64,000 nt of DNA, taken from the NCBI RefSeq assembly GCF_002215215.1, contig NZ_CP018632.1, positions 1,258,001-1,322,000 on the forward strand, given 5' to 3'. Each line of letters opens with the position of its first letter. Position 1 is the stretch's first letter. Below the pieces are notes generated by a model. That model was not told where the DNA came from, did not search any database, and saw only the letters and a list, made by a program, of their open reading frames with translations. Of the stretch, positions 36,000 to 44,625 are shown one piece after another. This DNA is from Granulosicoccus antarcticus IMCC3135 (GTDB lineage Bacteria > Pseudomonadota > Gammaproteobacteria > Granulosicoccales > Granulosicoccaceae). Position numbers and translations under genes: made by a program.

Positions 36000-36712
36000 G
36001 TCCCTTTCTCCTGCAGCTGCCCCTGCAAGGCAGATACGGCTCGCGAAAGATGAGTCTTGACACTGCCTTCGCTGATATCCATGGCCTCGGCGGTCTCTCT
36101 GACACTCAGACCTTGCCAACGACGCAGAAGAAAGACTTCCCGTTGTTGCGCTGGTAGTGCTGAGAGAGCGTGGTTGATTCGTGATGACTGCTGGGTGCTG
36201 ACCAGTTCATCTTGAGGGCCAGGCTGCTCGCTAGGCAGATAATCCATGGTATCAGCTGTTGAATCGCCTTGTTCCGCGTCGTTTGCTGAAGCAATTGCTC
36301 GACCAACCCAGCGCTTCAGTCGATTCATGCCTCGAGGTCTGACTCTGTCTGTGATGCCGTTTTGCAGAATCCGGTAGAACAACGGTCCCCACTCATCGCC
36401 GGGGCGATCGGCGTAACTCTCACAGAGTTTCAGCATGGCATCCTGAACGGCGTCCAGTGCATCATCTTCGTTTTTCAGCGCATAGCGTGCCATGACAAAT
36501 GCTCGGCGCTCTATAGATTGCAGAAAAGCATCAATCGACAGAGGCGTGCCAGCATCAGCTTGCAGCCTCTCCGGTTGTGCAGAGTTACAGTCCGATGTCG
36601 TGCCGGTATCGGATGCATCACACTGTTTGCGCAACGCGTCGAACCCTGGAGAGTCGGCTTCCGGGTCGGTTCGTTGCGGGTCATGTTCTGATTGCGTAGA
36701 TTGAATGTCCAT
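35996..36712 (-). CDS. ECF-type RNA polymerase sigma factor
   Basis: A 238-residue sigma-70 family protein. Region 2 is the stretch LKNEDDALDAVQDAMLKLCE followed by WGPLFYRILQNGITDRVR, and region 4 is LPAQQREVFLLRRWQGLSVRETAEAM with ISEGSVKTHLSRA, the -35 recognition helix. ATG 36712 has a GAGG site. A further 34 codons upstream (to 36814) lack domain character. The low-complexity N-terminal 70 residues are longer than in typical ECF factors. It heads a three-gene operon with the anti-sigma-like and DUF3106 genes. Confidence 0.9.
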   Translation of the reverse strand: MDIQSTQSEHDPQRTDPEADSPGFDALRKQCDASDTGTTSDCNSAQPERLQADAGTPLSIDAFLQSIERRAFVMARYALKNEDDALDAVQDAMLKLCESYADRPGDEWGPLFYRILQNGITDRVRPRGMNRLKRWVGRAIASANDAEQGDSTADTMDYLPSEQPGPQDELVSTQQSSRINHALSALPAQQREVFLLRRWQGLSVRETAEAMDISEGSVKTHLSRAVSALQGQLQEKGT

Positions 36713-36997
36713 CGCCTCGATATTTTGGCAAGGCGGCAACGTTGTTCTGGGTGTTGCCAAGGTCTTACGTCCCGAAGCGAGGGTTTTGTAGCTATCCAGC
36801 TCATCAGCTTCCAAAGCCCCAGCTACATCTGATGAACTGCAAGGGGGCGAGAAGCAACTCAGGGCTTATGGCCATGGTTGAGCGTATGAGGGTCGGAACT
36901 GTCTTCACGGCTATCTCCTGCTTGTCGTCAGCACCATATTTTTCATGGTGGTAATGACTACAACGCATTAGTTCGTGATTGGTTGACAGAGATTATG

Positions 36998-37033
36998 GAA
37001 TGGCGGCAGATTGGATCCGTACTGCCGCCATTC
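36998..37033. terminator. Perfect 12-base inverted repeat
   Basis: GAATGGCGGCAG and CTGCCGCCATTC, perfect 12-base arms around a 12-base loop, lie about 105 bases past the EF-hand stop. No T-run follows on either strand. It may be a transcript end or a regulatory dyad for the sigma operon. Confidence 0.5.
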
Positions 37034-37064
37034 AACGATCATCACAACGATAGGGTCTGAGAGA

Positions 37065-37109
37065 CTGTCCGAAAATAGACCGATCTACTGCGATCGCTAT
37101 CTCGGACAG
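37065..37109. terminator. Inverted repeat after the EF-hand gene
   Basis: CTGTCCGA and TCGGACAG, eight-base perfect arms 29 bases apart, with GCGATCGC in the loop. It lies 28 bases past the EF-hand gene stop. Confidence 0.35.
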
Positions 37110-37136
37110 ATTCCTACTGCTTCAGGAGCTCAGGGG

Positions 37137-37697
37137 TTATTTTGCGCTACGACCATGCCCTTGCTTGAGCTCCAGAACACCGTCATCGTCACGATCCATA
37201 CGCTCAACGATCGGGCTTATTTTTTCGTCCAGCTCGGCTGGGCTGACAATGCCGTCGCCGTCTTCATCAAAGCTCTGGAAGATATCAACCATACGACTAC
37301 GTGTCAGGGCACGGTAGATGGTGTCGAACTCTTCGATGTTCAGCGCACCGTCCGTATCGACGTCGGCGCTGCTGAGCTGTGCATTCTTGTAAGTTTCGAT
37401 CTCTTCCTGGGTCACCTTGCCGTCAGCGTTGGCATCAGCATTTTTGAACAGTGTGAGCATGATGTTTGAACCTTGCCTTCCTGAGCGACCATGGCGTTTG
37501 CCGTGTGCTTTCTTGTGACCTTCTTTGCCGCTCTTGTCATGGCGCTGCGGTTGTTCAGCCTTGTCGCCGGGACCTTCGGGCATCAACTGCTCGTTGATTG
37601 TCTCGTTTTCGCCGTCCTGAGCCATCGCGACGACTCCGGTTGTACCCAATATCAGGGCTGTGGCAAGAATCAGTGGAATTGAAGTGTTGGGTTTCAT
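37137..37697 (-). CDS. Exported EF-hand calcium-binding protein
   Basis: A 186-residue exported protein with a signal sequence near LILATALILGTTGVVAMAQ. A basic, Lys/His-rich linker (KEGHKKAHGKRHGR) follows. Four EF-hand loops can be read: DANADGKVTQEE, DVDTDGALNIEE, DEDGDGIVSPAE and a final DRDDDGVLELKQ. It should bind Ca2+ in the periplasm. It is divergent from the two-component regulator, and the 248-base gap between the two may hold a shared control region, so it could be a target of that system. Confidence 0.88.
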   Translation of the reverse strand: MKPNTSIPLILATALILGTTGVVAMAQDGENETINEQLMPEGPGDKAEQPQRHDKSGKEGHKKAHGKRHGRSGRQGSNIMLTLFKNADANADGKVTQEEIETYKNAQLSSADVDTDGALNIEEFDTIYRALTRSRMVDIFQSFDEDGDGIVSPAELDEKISPIVERMDRDDDGVLELKQGHGRSAK

Positions 37698-37945
37698 GTG
37701 GAATCCTATGTGGTGAAATTTGAATTTGCGATCAGTCAGTGACCGTTGGATTACACAATAGGGACAGATGGACGGCGATATGTGTCAGCGGCAGGTGAGT
37801 TTTGTCGCGTATCGTCGCAGTTGTCCTGTTTGATACACATTGCGACAAACTAATGTGTCAGGAGATGATGGAGGCGCTGCATAACAGGGATGTGAGCGTC
37901 ACAATACGAGCTGTCTGTAAGCAGAATCAAAGTCTGGAGCAATGT

Positions 37946-38677
37946 ATGTCGGATATCTCTGAAGCGCAGGTGCTGATCGTCGATGATGAGCGAGACATCC
38001 GCGAACCACTGGGCCAGTATTTGCGTAGCAAGGGGTTTCGGGTGCAGCTGGCAGCTAATGCGACTGAGGCACGCAAGGCGGTGGCCGAGTCGCTCATCAG
38101 CATTGTGATCCTGGATGTCATGATGCCAGGAGAAGATGGTTTGAGCCTGTGCCGCTGGCTGGTAGCCAATGACGGGCCGCCGGTCATTCTGTTGACGGCC
38201 ATGGCAGATGATACCGATCGTATTGTCGGTCTGGAGATTGGAGCCGATGACTACCTGCCCAAGCCATTCAACCCCAGAGAACTGCAGGCTCGTATTCATG
38301 CGGTACTTCGCCGGGTTCCTCCACCTGCCAATCGGATTTCCAACAACCTTCGTCGCTTTGCCGGTTGGGTCCATGAGTCAGGCGCACGCCAGTTGCGACA
38401 TGATGATGGCCGCCAGGTTGAACTGACAACCACTGAAAACAGGTTGCTGGAGGTCTTGTTGGAGCATCCTCGCAAGGTTCTCAGTCGTTCCAGTCTGCTT
38501 GATCTGACTGCCGGACGAGAGGCCAAGGCCTACGATCGTGCCATCGATAATCAGATCAGTCGTCTGCGGCGCAAGATTGAAGCTGATCCGCAACACCCCG
38601 CTTTGCTGGTAACCGACTGGGGCGGCGGCTACGCTCTGGCTGCTGATGTGGAAAACGTGGATGCAGCGGAGCAATGA
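37946..38677 (+). CDS. OmpR-family response regulator
   Basis: A 243-residue regulator from ATG 37946, preceded by a GGAG site. The receiver domain (about 5-120) has the acid pocket VDDERD, the phosphorylated Asp in ILDVMMPGEDG, the Thr of LLTAM and the Lys of PKPFNP. The C-terminal winged helix (about 145-235) shows LTTTENRLLEVLLEHPRKVLSR and DRAIDNQISRLRRKIE. It overlaps the sensor kinase by four bases. The frame is open further upstream to 37802, but that part has no domain character. Confidence 0.93.
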   Translation: MSDISEAQVLIVDDERDIREPLGQYLRSKGFRVQLAANATEARKAVAESLISIVILDVMMPGEDGLSLCRWLVANDGPPVILLTAMADDTDRIVGLEIGADDYLPKPFNPRELQARIHAVLRRVPPPANRISNNLRRFAGWVHESGARQLRHDDGRQVELTTTENRLLEVLLEHPRKVLSRSSLLDLTAGREAKAYDRAIDNQISRLRRKIEADPQHPALLVTDWGGGYALAADVENVDAAEQ

Positions 38678-40116
38678 GGTCAACGTTGACACGATGGCTG
38701 CCCGATGGGCTGGCTGCACGCTTTACCCTGTTGCTGGCCTGTGCGCTGATTATGGCTAATGTACTGGCCTTGCTGGTACTGTCAGGCGAGCGTGCTCGAT
38801 GGGGACGTGAGTCGCGCGATAGTCGCGAGCTTGAGCGCATCATCGCATTGGTGCCGGTGCTCGAATCCATTGAACCTGGACGGCGAGCGGTCATTGCCGC
38901 AAGCGCCTCGACACGAGTGGCTCGTGTTGAAATGAGTGACCGACCACTGATCGTTGAAACAGCGGACACTAAGCGGTCGCGTTCATTGCAGGAACAATTG
39001 AACCAGTCATTGGCACCACGAGATGTTTTCGTGATGGTGGGCAACCGGCAACAACCTGGCTCCAGACAAGGTGGTGAGCGTAGAGATCGGGATCATCGTC
39101 CGCAGAAGAAGCCAGGGCCAGAGATCATCGGGGTATCAATCCGGCTTGCCAGTGTTAATGGTTCTGCTCGCAGAGCAACACCGAATACGGCCATAAGGCC
39201 TGAATCTGCTCATGCCAGCTGGTTGAACATCACGGCAAAAGGTGAGCCAGCTCTGCCCGGGGCTGCATCGCAGTTGCTGGAGGATGGGGTTTTCTTTCTG
39301 ATTCTGGGCCTGTCTCTGGTGTCTGTGCTGGCCGTCGGGCTTTGGTTCGTGCGTCGACTGACTCAACCGTTGGCTTTACTGGCAGAAGCGGCTCAAGCGG
39401 CCGGGCGTGGTGACCGGACAGCCAGAGTACCGGAGCAGGGAGCACGAGAGGTGCGTGCTGCAGCGTCAGCATTCAACTCCATGCAGGCACAGATTGCCCG
39501 GTTTGATGCCGAACGCACCCGAACCCTTGGGGCTGTTGGTCATGACCTGCGCACACCTATAACCAGTCTGCGCATTCGGGCGGAAATGCTCGACGATGAA
39601 TTCCGGGAACCGATGGTGCGGACTCTGGAGGAGATGACGGTGATGGCCAATGATCTGGTGGCTTTCGCCCGTGGTAATGACGATGGCGAGAAGTTGCAGA
39701 GTTTTGACCTGAATGAAACTCTGGTCCATTTATGTAAAGAGCGAGGGGCAAACTATCTGGCAGGGGGGGCCATTCAGTTCAAAGGGCGGCCGGTTGCCTT
39801 GATTCGTGCTGTGGGCAACCTCATAGACAATGCGATTCGCTATGGTCTGGCTGCGCGAGTCTCGCTCGCTCACTCTGATGGCTACGCCATCATTCGTATT
39901 GAGGATGATGGGCCGGGAATACCAGCAGAGCGAATGATGACGGTGTTCGAGCCGTTCGTACGAGGCGATGAGAGTCGCAATAGCGAGACTGGTGGGGCTG
40001 GTCTTGGCTTGTCTATCGCACGATCCATCGTTCGTGCTCACGGTGGTACCATTGAACTGCACAACAGGAAGCCGTCAGGTCTGTTGGCTTGTGTTTATTT
40101 GCCGATGACAGAATAG
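38674..40116 (+). CDS. Sensor histidine kinase, EnvZ/CpxA-like
   Basis: A 480-residue inner-membrane sensor kinase translated from ATG 38674, overlapping the response-regulator stop. One helix lies near the start (LAARFTLLLACALIMANVLALLVL), a periplasmic domain of about 170 residues follows, and a second helix precedes a HAMP domain (RLTQPLALLAEAAQAAGRGD). The H-box is VGHDLRTPITSLRIRAEML, the N-box NLIDNAIRYG, and the ATP lid has EDDGPGIP and GGAGLGLSIARSI. The signal it senses is not known. The paired EF-hand protein suggests an envelope cue such as metal or salt. Confidence 0.93.
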   Translation: MRSTLTRWLPDGLAARFTLLLACALIMANVLALLVLSGERARWGRESRDSRELERIIALVPVLESIEPGRRAVIAASASTRVARVEMSDRPLIVETADTKRSRSLQEQLNQSLAPRDVFVMVGNRQQPGSRQGGERRDRDHRPQKKPGPEIIGVSIRLASVNGSARRATPNTAIRPESAHASWLNITAKGEPALPGAASQLLEDGVFFLILGLSLVSVLAVGLWFVRRLTQPLALLAEAAQAAGRGDRTARVPEQGAREVRAAASAFNSMQAQIARFDAERTRTLGAVGHDLRTPITSLRIRAEMLDDEFREPMVRTLEEMTVMANDLVAFARGNDDGEKLQSFDLNETLVHLCKERGANYLAGGAIQFKGRPVALIRAVGNLIDNAIRYGLAARVSLAHSDGYAIIRIEDDGPGIPAERMMTVFEPFVRGDESRNSETGGAGLGLSIARSIVRAHGGTIELHNRKPSGLLACVYLPMTE

Positions 40117-40144
40117 TCATGTTCATGTGAAGAATGGCTGCCGG

Positions 40145-40171
40145 CAGGGGAAGATCCAACCCTGTTTTCTT
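40145..40171 (+). terminator. Rho-independent-type terminator after the sensor kinase
   Basis: CAGGG and CCCTG form a five-base stem with a ten-base loop, followed by TTTTCTT. A competing longer stem CCGGCA/TGCCGG brackets it. It lies 28 bases past the kinase stop. Confidence 0.45.
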
Positions 40172-40271
40172 GCCGGTTGAGAAATTCGTGAAATTCTTGT
40201 CAACCGAATTCTATCTGCTGCGTTAACCATCTCAAGGCAAGTGTTCCAACGCTTGCTACGGTAATCAACAG

Positions 40272-41306
40272 ATGGGTTTTCACATGACACTCAGCAGATC
40301 CTCAGTTCAATCAGCCGCGTTGTCGGCTGTATCCTATTACTCAAGTAATACCGCAGACAGCTTTCTGCCCGCAGACGGTGCATCCGAAAACTCGAGCATG
40401 ATCAGCAGTTGCCAGGCACCGGCGACTTGTGGAGAGTTGATGCAGGGCGCCATCGATGAAGCAGATTTTCTGGTCAATTGCCCGATTGCGCTATATGCCC
40501 GCGCCACGGTTTTTTCTGCCGATAATGATGGGCTGACAGTGCGCGATGCAGAGCAGTACAGCAAGGTCGCTGACGCCATCGCACTGCTTGAGGTCTATGA
40601 GCAGAATCGCCCGGGCTCTGAAGTAAAGTCGCATTGCGAAAACAGACGGGGTAGTGAGCTGGTTGTTACCAGCAATATTCCTCGCGGCAAAGGCATGGCG
40701 TCCAGTTCTGCAGATCTTGCTGCGGCATTGAGTGCTGCGTGCAAATATCAAGGCCTGAGCATCTCCCCGGTGGAGCTGTCACGTCTGATCGCCATCATTG
40801 AACCTTCTGACAGTGTGCATCTGCCGGGAATCGCCCATGTCAATCAGTTGAATGGAGCCGTTCATGCCTGTCTGCCAGCTCCACACGATATGAGCGTGAT
40901 CGTCGTGGACTGTGGTGGTGAGATCTATACGCTGGAATTCGATCGTGACAGAGCGCATGGTGTCTATCGGACGATGCGTAACAAAATGGTCGCCACACTT
41001 GCGTTGATGACTAACAGCCTGCGACTGGGTGATGCTGAAGGTATTGCCCTGGCGGCAACCTTGAGTGCCAGAATCAGTCAGGAGATACTGCCGAAAGCCC
41101 CATTTGAAGAGTTACTGGAGAGCTGTGTCAGTGAAGGTGCTCTGGGTGTTAATTGCGCTCATAGCGGCACAGTGCTGGGGGTCTTGCATCGTACCAGCGA
41201 TGGCATTGGAGCAACCTTGATGCAATCGATAAGACGTCGATTTGGCAGTGACGTCAGCATCATCGGCGATCATCGTATCGTTGCTGGAGGTTGTCATGCA
41301 CAGTAA
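40272..41306 (+). CDS. GHMP-family L-threonine kinase (PduX/BluE-like)
   Basis: A 344-residue GHMP kinase. PATCGELMQG (near residue 50) is the PduX/BluE family signature, and NIPRGKGMASSSADLAAAL is the ATP-binding GHMP motif 2; a final Gly/Ala-rich motif lies in GVNCAHSGTVLG. The enzyme makes L-threonine phosphate from threonine and ATP, the first step of the cobalamin aminopropanol side chain. The fold begins about 45 residues in, so ATG 40398 is an alternative start. It overlaps the next gene, which would carry out the following step. Confidence 0.85.
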   Translation: MGFHMTLSRSSVQSAALSAVSYYSSNTADSFLPADGASENSSMISSCQAPATCGELMQGAIDEADFLVNCPIALYARATVFSADNDGLTVRDAEQYSKVADAIALLEVYEQNRPGSEVKSHCENRRGSELVVTSNIPRGKGMASSSADLAAALSAACKYQGLSISPVELSRLIAIIEPSDSVHLPGIAHVNQLNGAVHACLPAPHDMSVIVVDCGGEIYTLEFDRDRAHGVYRTMRNKMVATLALMTNSLRLGDAEGIALAATLSARISQEILPKAPFEELLESCVSEGALGVNCAHSGTVLGVLHRTSDGIGATLMQSIRRRFGSDVSIIGDHRIVAGGCHAQ

Positions 41307-42405
41307 CTCTACGCAGTCATTGTTCGCCACAGAGGCACATAATCCGGCGTTTTTTGCCGTTCGAAAGGCAATGCCAACAAAACAGGACCCCATCGATTTC
41401 TGTGTGCCTGTCAATCGACATTTTCCTCCTGCCTCGCTTCTGGAAGACATCCGTGAAGCCTTGCCCGATATTGTCAAATACTACCCCGACTACGCAGAGG
41501 TTCATCAGCAAGCACTCTCTATTCTGACCAGAATTCCTGCCTCACAGATCATTGTCGCCAATGGTTCCACCGAACTGATTACGCTTATTTGTCAGAGAGC
41601 CGAGGGGCCGATGGCGACCTGTACCCCGACCTTCGGTCAGTGGACCGATCTGCCACAGATGCAGGGTGTTCCTATTCACTTCATCCAAAGGCAGGCAGGC
41701 AATGATCACGTTTTGTCTGTGGCAGACATCGTGGCTTTTGTCAGAAAGTATCATATCCGGACGCTGGTTCTGTCCAATCCGAATAATCCGACTGGTGCTG
41801 TTATGGCTTCGCAGCATGTGCAGCAACTACTTGAACAGCTTGCCGATCTGTCCGCGATTATTCTGGATGAATCGTTTATCGACTATTCGGATGTCGTCAG
41901 TGCTGCAAACCTGGTAGAGGTAGCCAGAAACCTCATCGTCGTGAAAAGTCTGGGCAAATCCCTGGGCTGGCATGGTTTGCGGCTCGGCTATGCCGTGACG
42001 CACGAACAGCGTGCTATTGAGCTTCGCAAACAATTGCCTTGCTGGAATATCAATGGACTGGCTGCGTTCGTATTGCAGCGAGTCGCCGATATGCGCTCAG
42101 AGCTGAATGCCAGTTTTGAGAAGACGCGTCGTGACAGGCAGGCATTTGTTGAAAGCCTGGCCACGATTGATCGACTACGGGTTTTTCCCTCGCAAACCAA
42201 CTTCGTATTCGCAGAGCTGGACCCCGGCGTCTCAGGGCGTGCCTTGCGTGATGCATTGCTTGAACAGCACGGGTGTTTTATCCGTGAATGCAGTAACAAG
42301 CGCGGTTCAAGTCAGCGTTATCTGCGACTTGCAGTCAATCTGCCTGCCGAGAATGAAATTCTGGTCAATGCGTTGCAGATGCTGCTTGCCAAATGGCCCA
42401 CCTGA
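41296..42405 (+). CDS. Threonine-phosphate decarboxylase / histidinol-phosphate-aminotransferase-like PLP enzyme (CobD-like)
   Basis: A 369-residue fold-type I PLP enzyme. ATG 41296 is preceded by GGAGG and overlaps the kinase stop by 11 bases; a longer upstream frame lies inside the kinase. VANGSTELITLI and LVLSNPNNPTGA bind the cofactor, ILDESFIDY contributes the Asp, and VVKSLGKSLGWHGLRLGY holds the Schiff-base Lys. The protein resembles both HisC and CobD. The neighbouring threonine kinase argues for CobD, giving aminopropanol phosphate for cobalamin. Other corrinoid genes are not in the window. Confidence 0.82.
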   Translation: MHSNSTQSLFATEAHNPAFFAVRKAMPTKQDPIDFCVPVNRHFPPASLLEDIREALPDIVKYYPDYAEVHQQALSILTRIPASQIIVANGSTELITLICQRAEGPMATCTPTFGQWTDLPQMQGVPIHFIQRQAGNDHVLSVADIVAFVRKYHIRTLVLSNPNNPTGAVMASQHVQQLLEQLADLSAIILDESFIDYSDVVSAANLVEVARNLIVVKSLGKSLGWHGLRLGYAVTHEQRAIELRKQLPCWNINGLAAFVLQRVADMRSELNASFEKTRRDRQAFVESLATIDRLRVFPSQTNFVFAELDPGVSGRALRDALLEQHGCFIRECSNKRGSSQRYLRLAVNLPAENEILVNALQMLLAKWPT

Positions 42406-42471
42406 TTGATCGATGAGTTTTTACAGAACAACAAATAATCATTTTCACGAACCATTCAAAAAAACTGCTTT

Positions 42472-44496
42472 ATGATTGTTAAAAAAATACAGTTGAAAAA
42501 CCAGTTAAACATATTTTCCATCTCATACCGAAATGGTGTCTTGCCTCTGACATCGAGGGCGTTGATGCTCTGCCTCTTTACTGTCGCCCCGGGTTCCAAC
42601 GCCGCTGAGCGTAAGCCTGTCACCAGAGAAGAATTCGAGGGCGAAGTGCAATCACTCGATGGTAGTGATAACAACTCCAGAAATCCGCTCTATGGCGTTG
42701 CCAATACTGCCTATCGACGAATTGCTCCGTCAAACTATTCTGATGGACTATCAGCCCCTGCTGGTGGCCCAGAATCTCGTTACATCAGTAACCGTATTTT
42801 TGAGGATCAGGCTCAGAATCTGTTTTCGGAAAACGGGGTTACTCAGTGGGCCTACAACTGGGGGCAATTCATAGACCATACGATAGCGCTGCGTGCGACC
42901 AGTGAAGAGTTATTGGAGTTTACTTACGATGAGTCTGATCCGCTAGAGTATTTTGCTCATGGCGATGGTGTCTTCCGAACGAGTCGTAGTGCTGCTGTCG
43001 AGGGGACAGGTGTTGATACGGTCAGAGAGCAGCTGAACACCATCAGCAGCTTTGTTGACGCCTGGGCTGTCTATGGCGGAAGTGAGGAGCGCCTCGAATG
43101 GCTGCGGGAAGGAGCTGTGGATGGTGATCTGTCGAATAACGGCGCAAGATTGCTGATGAGCGAGGATCAGTATCTGCCTCGTGCCACTGAACGTGGCGAT
43201 GCGGCCTCTGCACCGGTGATGGAACGGCTCGGGAATCTTCTGTTTGCACCGGATGCCGATGAGCAGGCCATTGTTGCCGGTGATATTCGTGCCAATGAAA
43301 ATATAGCGCTAACGGGTATACAGACGCTCTTTGCAAGAGAGCACAACCGCATCGTTGACCAACTTCCCGAGGACTGGTCCGAACAAACCAAGTTCGATAC
43401 GGCCCGTCAGTTCGTGATAGCGACGCAGCAATACATCACTTATGAGGAATTTCTGCCAGCACTGGGTATCGATCTGAAACGGGCGCGCCGTTATCGTGCG
43501 GATGTGGATACCAGTGTCAGTAATGAATTTGCCACGGTCGGCTATCGGGCCCATAGCATGATTCATGGTGAGATAGAAATGGCGAACCTGGCCAGTAGTT
43601 ACGATGTTCAGACACTGGAGATGTTCGAAGAGATCGGTATCGAGATTGAAGCAGAAGGAGACCATATTGAACTGGCTGTACCTCTCAACGTCGCCTTCCA
43701 TCGACCTCAGTTGGTTAATCAACTCGGCCTGGGGCCATTACTGGCAGGGTTGGGAGGAGAGCCGCAATACCGCAATGATGAGCAGATCGATAATCAGTTG
43801 CGAAGTGTGATGTTTCAGATTCCCGTGGAGCATGTTGCCGATTCGCAGGAATGCCTTGATGGACCCACCTTGAACGAATGCTTCGTATTGGTGAACGATA
43901 TCGGTGTGCTTGACATCATGCGTGGTCGTGAGCACGGCATGGCTGCTTATAACGATATGCGTGAGGCCTATGGACTTGATCGAATCACCAGCTTCACGGC
44001 TCTGACCGGGGAGGCCACTGAGTCGTTTCCTGTTGATGATCCATTGGTCGATCTGGAAGATCCCATCAATGACCCCGATATACTCACCTACACTGAACTG
44101 CGCGATGCTGATGGACAGCTTTTGGAGTTGGGTTCAGATGCGGCCGATAGCGAAGCGGTTACCGGTGTGCGGCGCACCAGTCTGGCAGCCAGGTTAAAGG
44201 CGGTCTATGGTGATGTGGACAGCCTGGATGCCTTTGTCGGCATGGTGTCTGAACCACATCTGCCTGGCAGTGAGTTCGGAGAACTGCAAGAGGCTATCTG
44301 GAAGAAGCAGTTCGAGGCCTTGCGTGATGGAGATCGCTTTTTCTATGAGTGGAACCGGGGTTTGCAATCATTGACCAGGTTGCCTGAGTTGCAGGGCATA
44401 ACCTTCGAGCAGACTCTGAGCGATGTGATTGTCAATAATACAGAGCTGGAATACGGTGACATTCAGTCGAATATGTTTCTTGTCAAAGCTGAATGA
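42472..44496 (+). CDS. Animal-type haem peroxidase (peroxidasin-like)
   Basis: A 674-residue exported haem peroxidase of the animal/peroxidasin superfamily. A short hydrophobic stretch before GSNAAERK is the likely signal region. YNWGQFIDHTI holds the distal His, TVGYRAHSMIHGE the proximal His region, and LFAREHNRIVDQL the typical first helix. Later motifs are IMRGREHGMAAYNDMREAYGL and the C-terminal SDVIVNNT. Such bacterial enzymes oxidise halides or organic substrates with peroxide. The 5' end is AT-rich and lacks a clear ribosome site, so the start (42472 or 42565) is uncertain. It faces the MscS channel gene. Confidence 0.9.
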   Translation: MIVKKIQLKNQLNIFSISYRNGVLPLTSRALMLCLFTVAPGSNAAERKPVTREEFEGEVQSLDGSDNNSRNPLYGVANTAYRRIAPSNYSDGLSAPAGGPESRYISNRIFEDQAQNLFSENGVTQWAYNWGQFIDHTIALRATSEELLEFTYDESDPLEYFAHGDGVFRTSRSAAVEGTGVDTVREQLNTISSFVDAWAVYGGSEERLEWLREGAVDGDLSNNGARLLMSEDQYLPRATERGDAASAPVMERLGNLLFAPDADEQAIVAGDIRANENIALTGIQTLFAREHNRIVDQLPEDWSEQTKFDTARQFVIATQQYITYEEFLPALGIDLKRARRYRADVDTSVSNEFATVGYRAHSMIHGEIEMANLASSYDVQTLEMFEEIGIEIEAEGDHIELAVPLNVAFHRPQLVNQLGLGPLLAGLGGEPQYRNDEQIDNQLRSVMFQIPVEHVADSQECLDGPTLNECFVLVNDIGVLDIMRGREHGMAAYNDMREAYGLDRITSFTALTGEATESFPVDDPLVDLEDPINDPDILTYTELRDADGQLLELGSDAADSEAVTGVRRTSLAARLKAVYGDVDSLDAFVGMVSEPHLPGSEFGELQEAIWKKQFEALRDGDRFFYEWNRGLQSLTRLPELQGITFEQTLSDVIVNNTELEYGDIQSNMFLVKAE

Positions 44497-44550
44497 AGAA
44501 GTGATGGATTCTGGCAGGCCCGCCGGGTTTGTCTGAGCGTCTTGCCAGTC

Positions 44551-44607
44551 TGGCGTGGCTTTCCGCAAGTTCGCCTGTGCGAGTATCCGGATGGTTTGGC
44601 CACGCCA
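44551..44607. terminator. Hairpin between convergent peroxidase and channel genes
   Basis: TGGCGTGGC (44551-44559) and GCCACGCCA (44599-44607) are perfect nine-base arms. A small inner stem CGCA/TGCG fills the loop. It lies in the 129-base convergent gap; no T-run follows. Confidence 0.4.
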
Positions 44608-44625
44608 ATAACGGTGTTGTACGCG

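Larger units (their letters stand above)
36713..37136. other. 424-base non-coding gap with two hairpins
   Basis: It lies between the EF-hand 3' end and the sigma-factor start and contains no convincing gene. Its right half holds two strong dyads at 36998-37033 and 37065-37109. The left part probably holds the sigma operon promoter. Confidence 0.4.

Noticed and set aside
40117-40271. B12 riboswitch upstream of the threonine kinase
   Set aside because: I saw no GCCACTG-type B12 box, and the gap is short; only the kinase terminator stem is visible.
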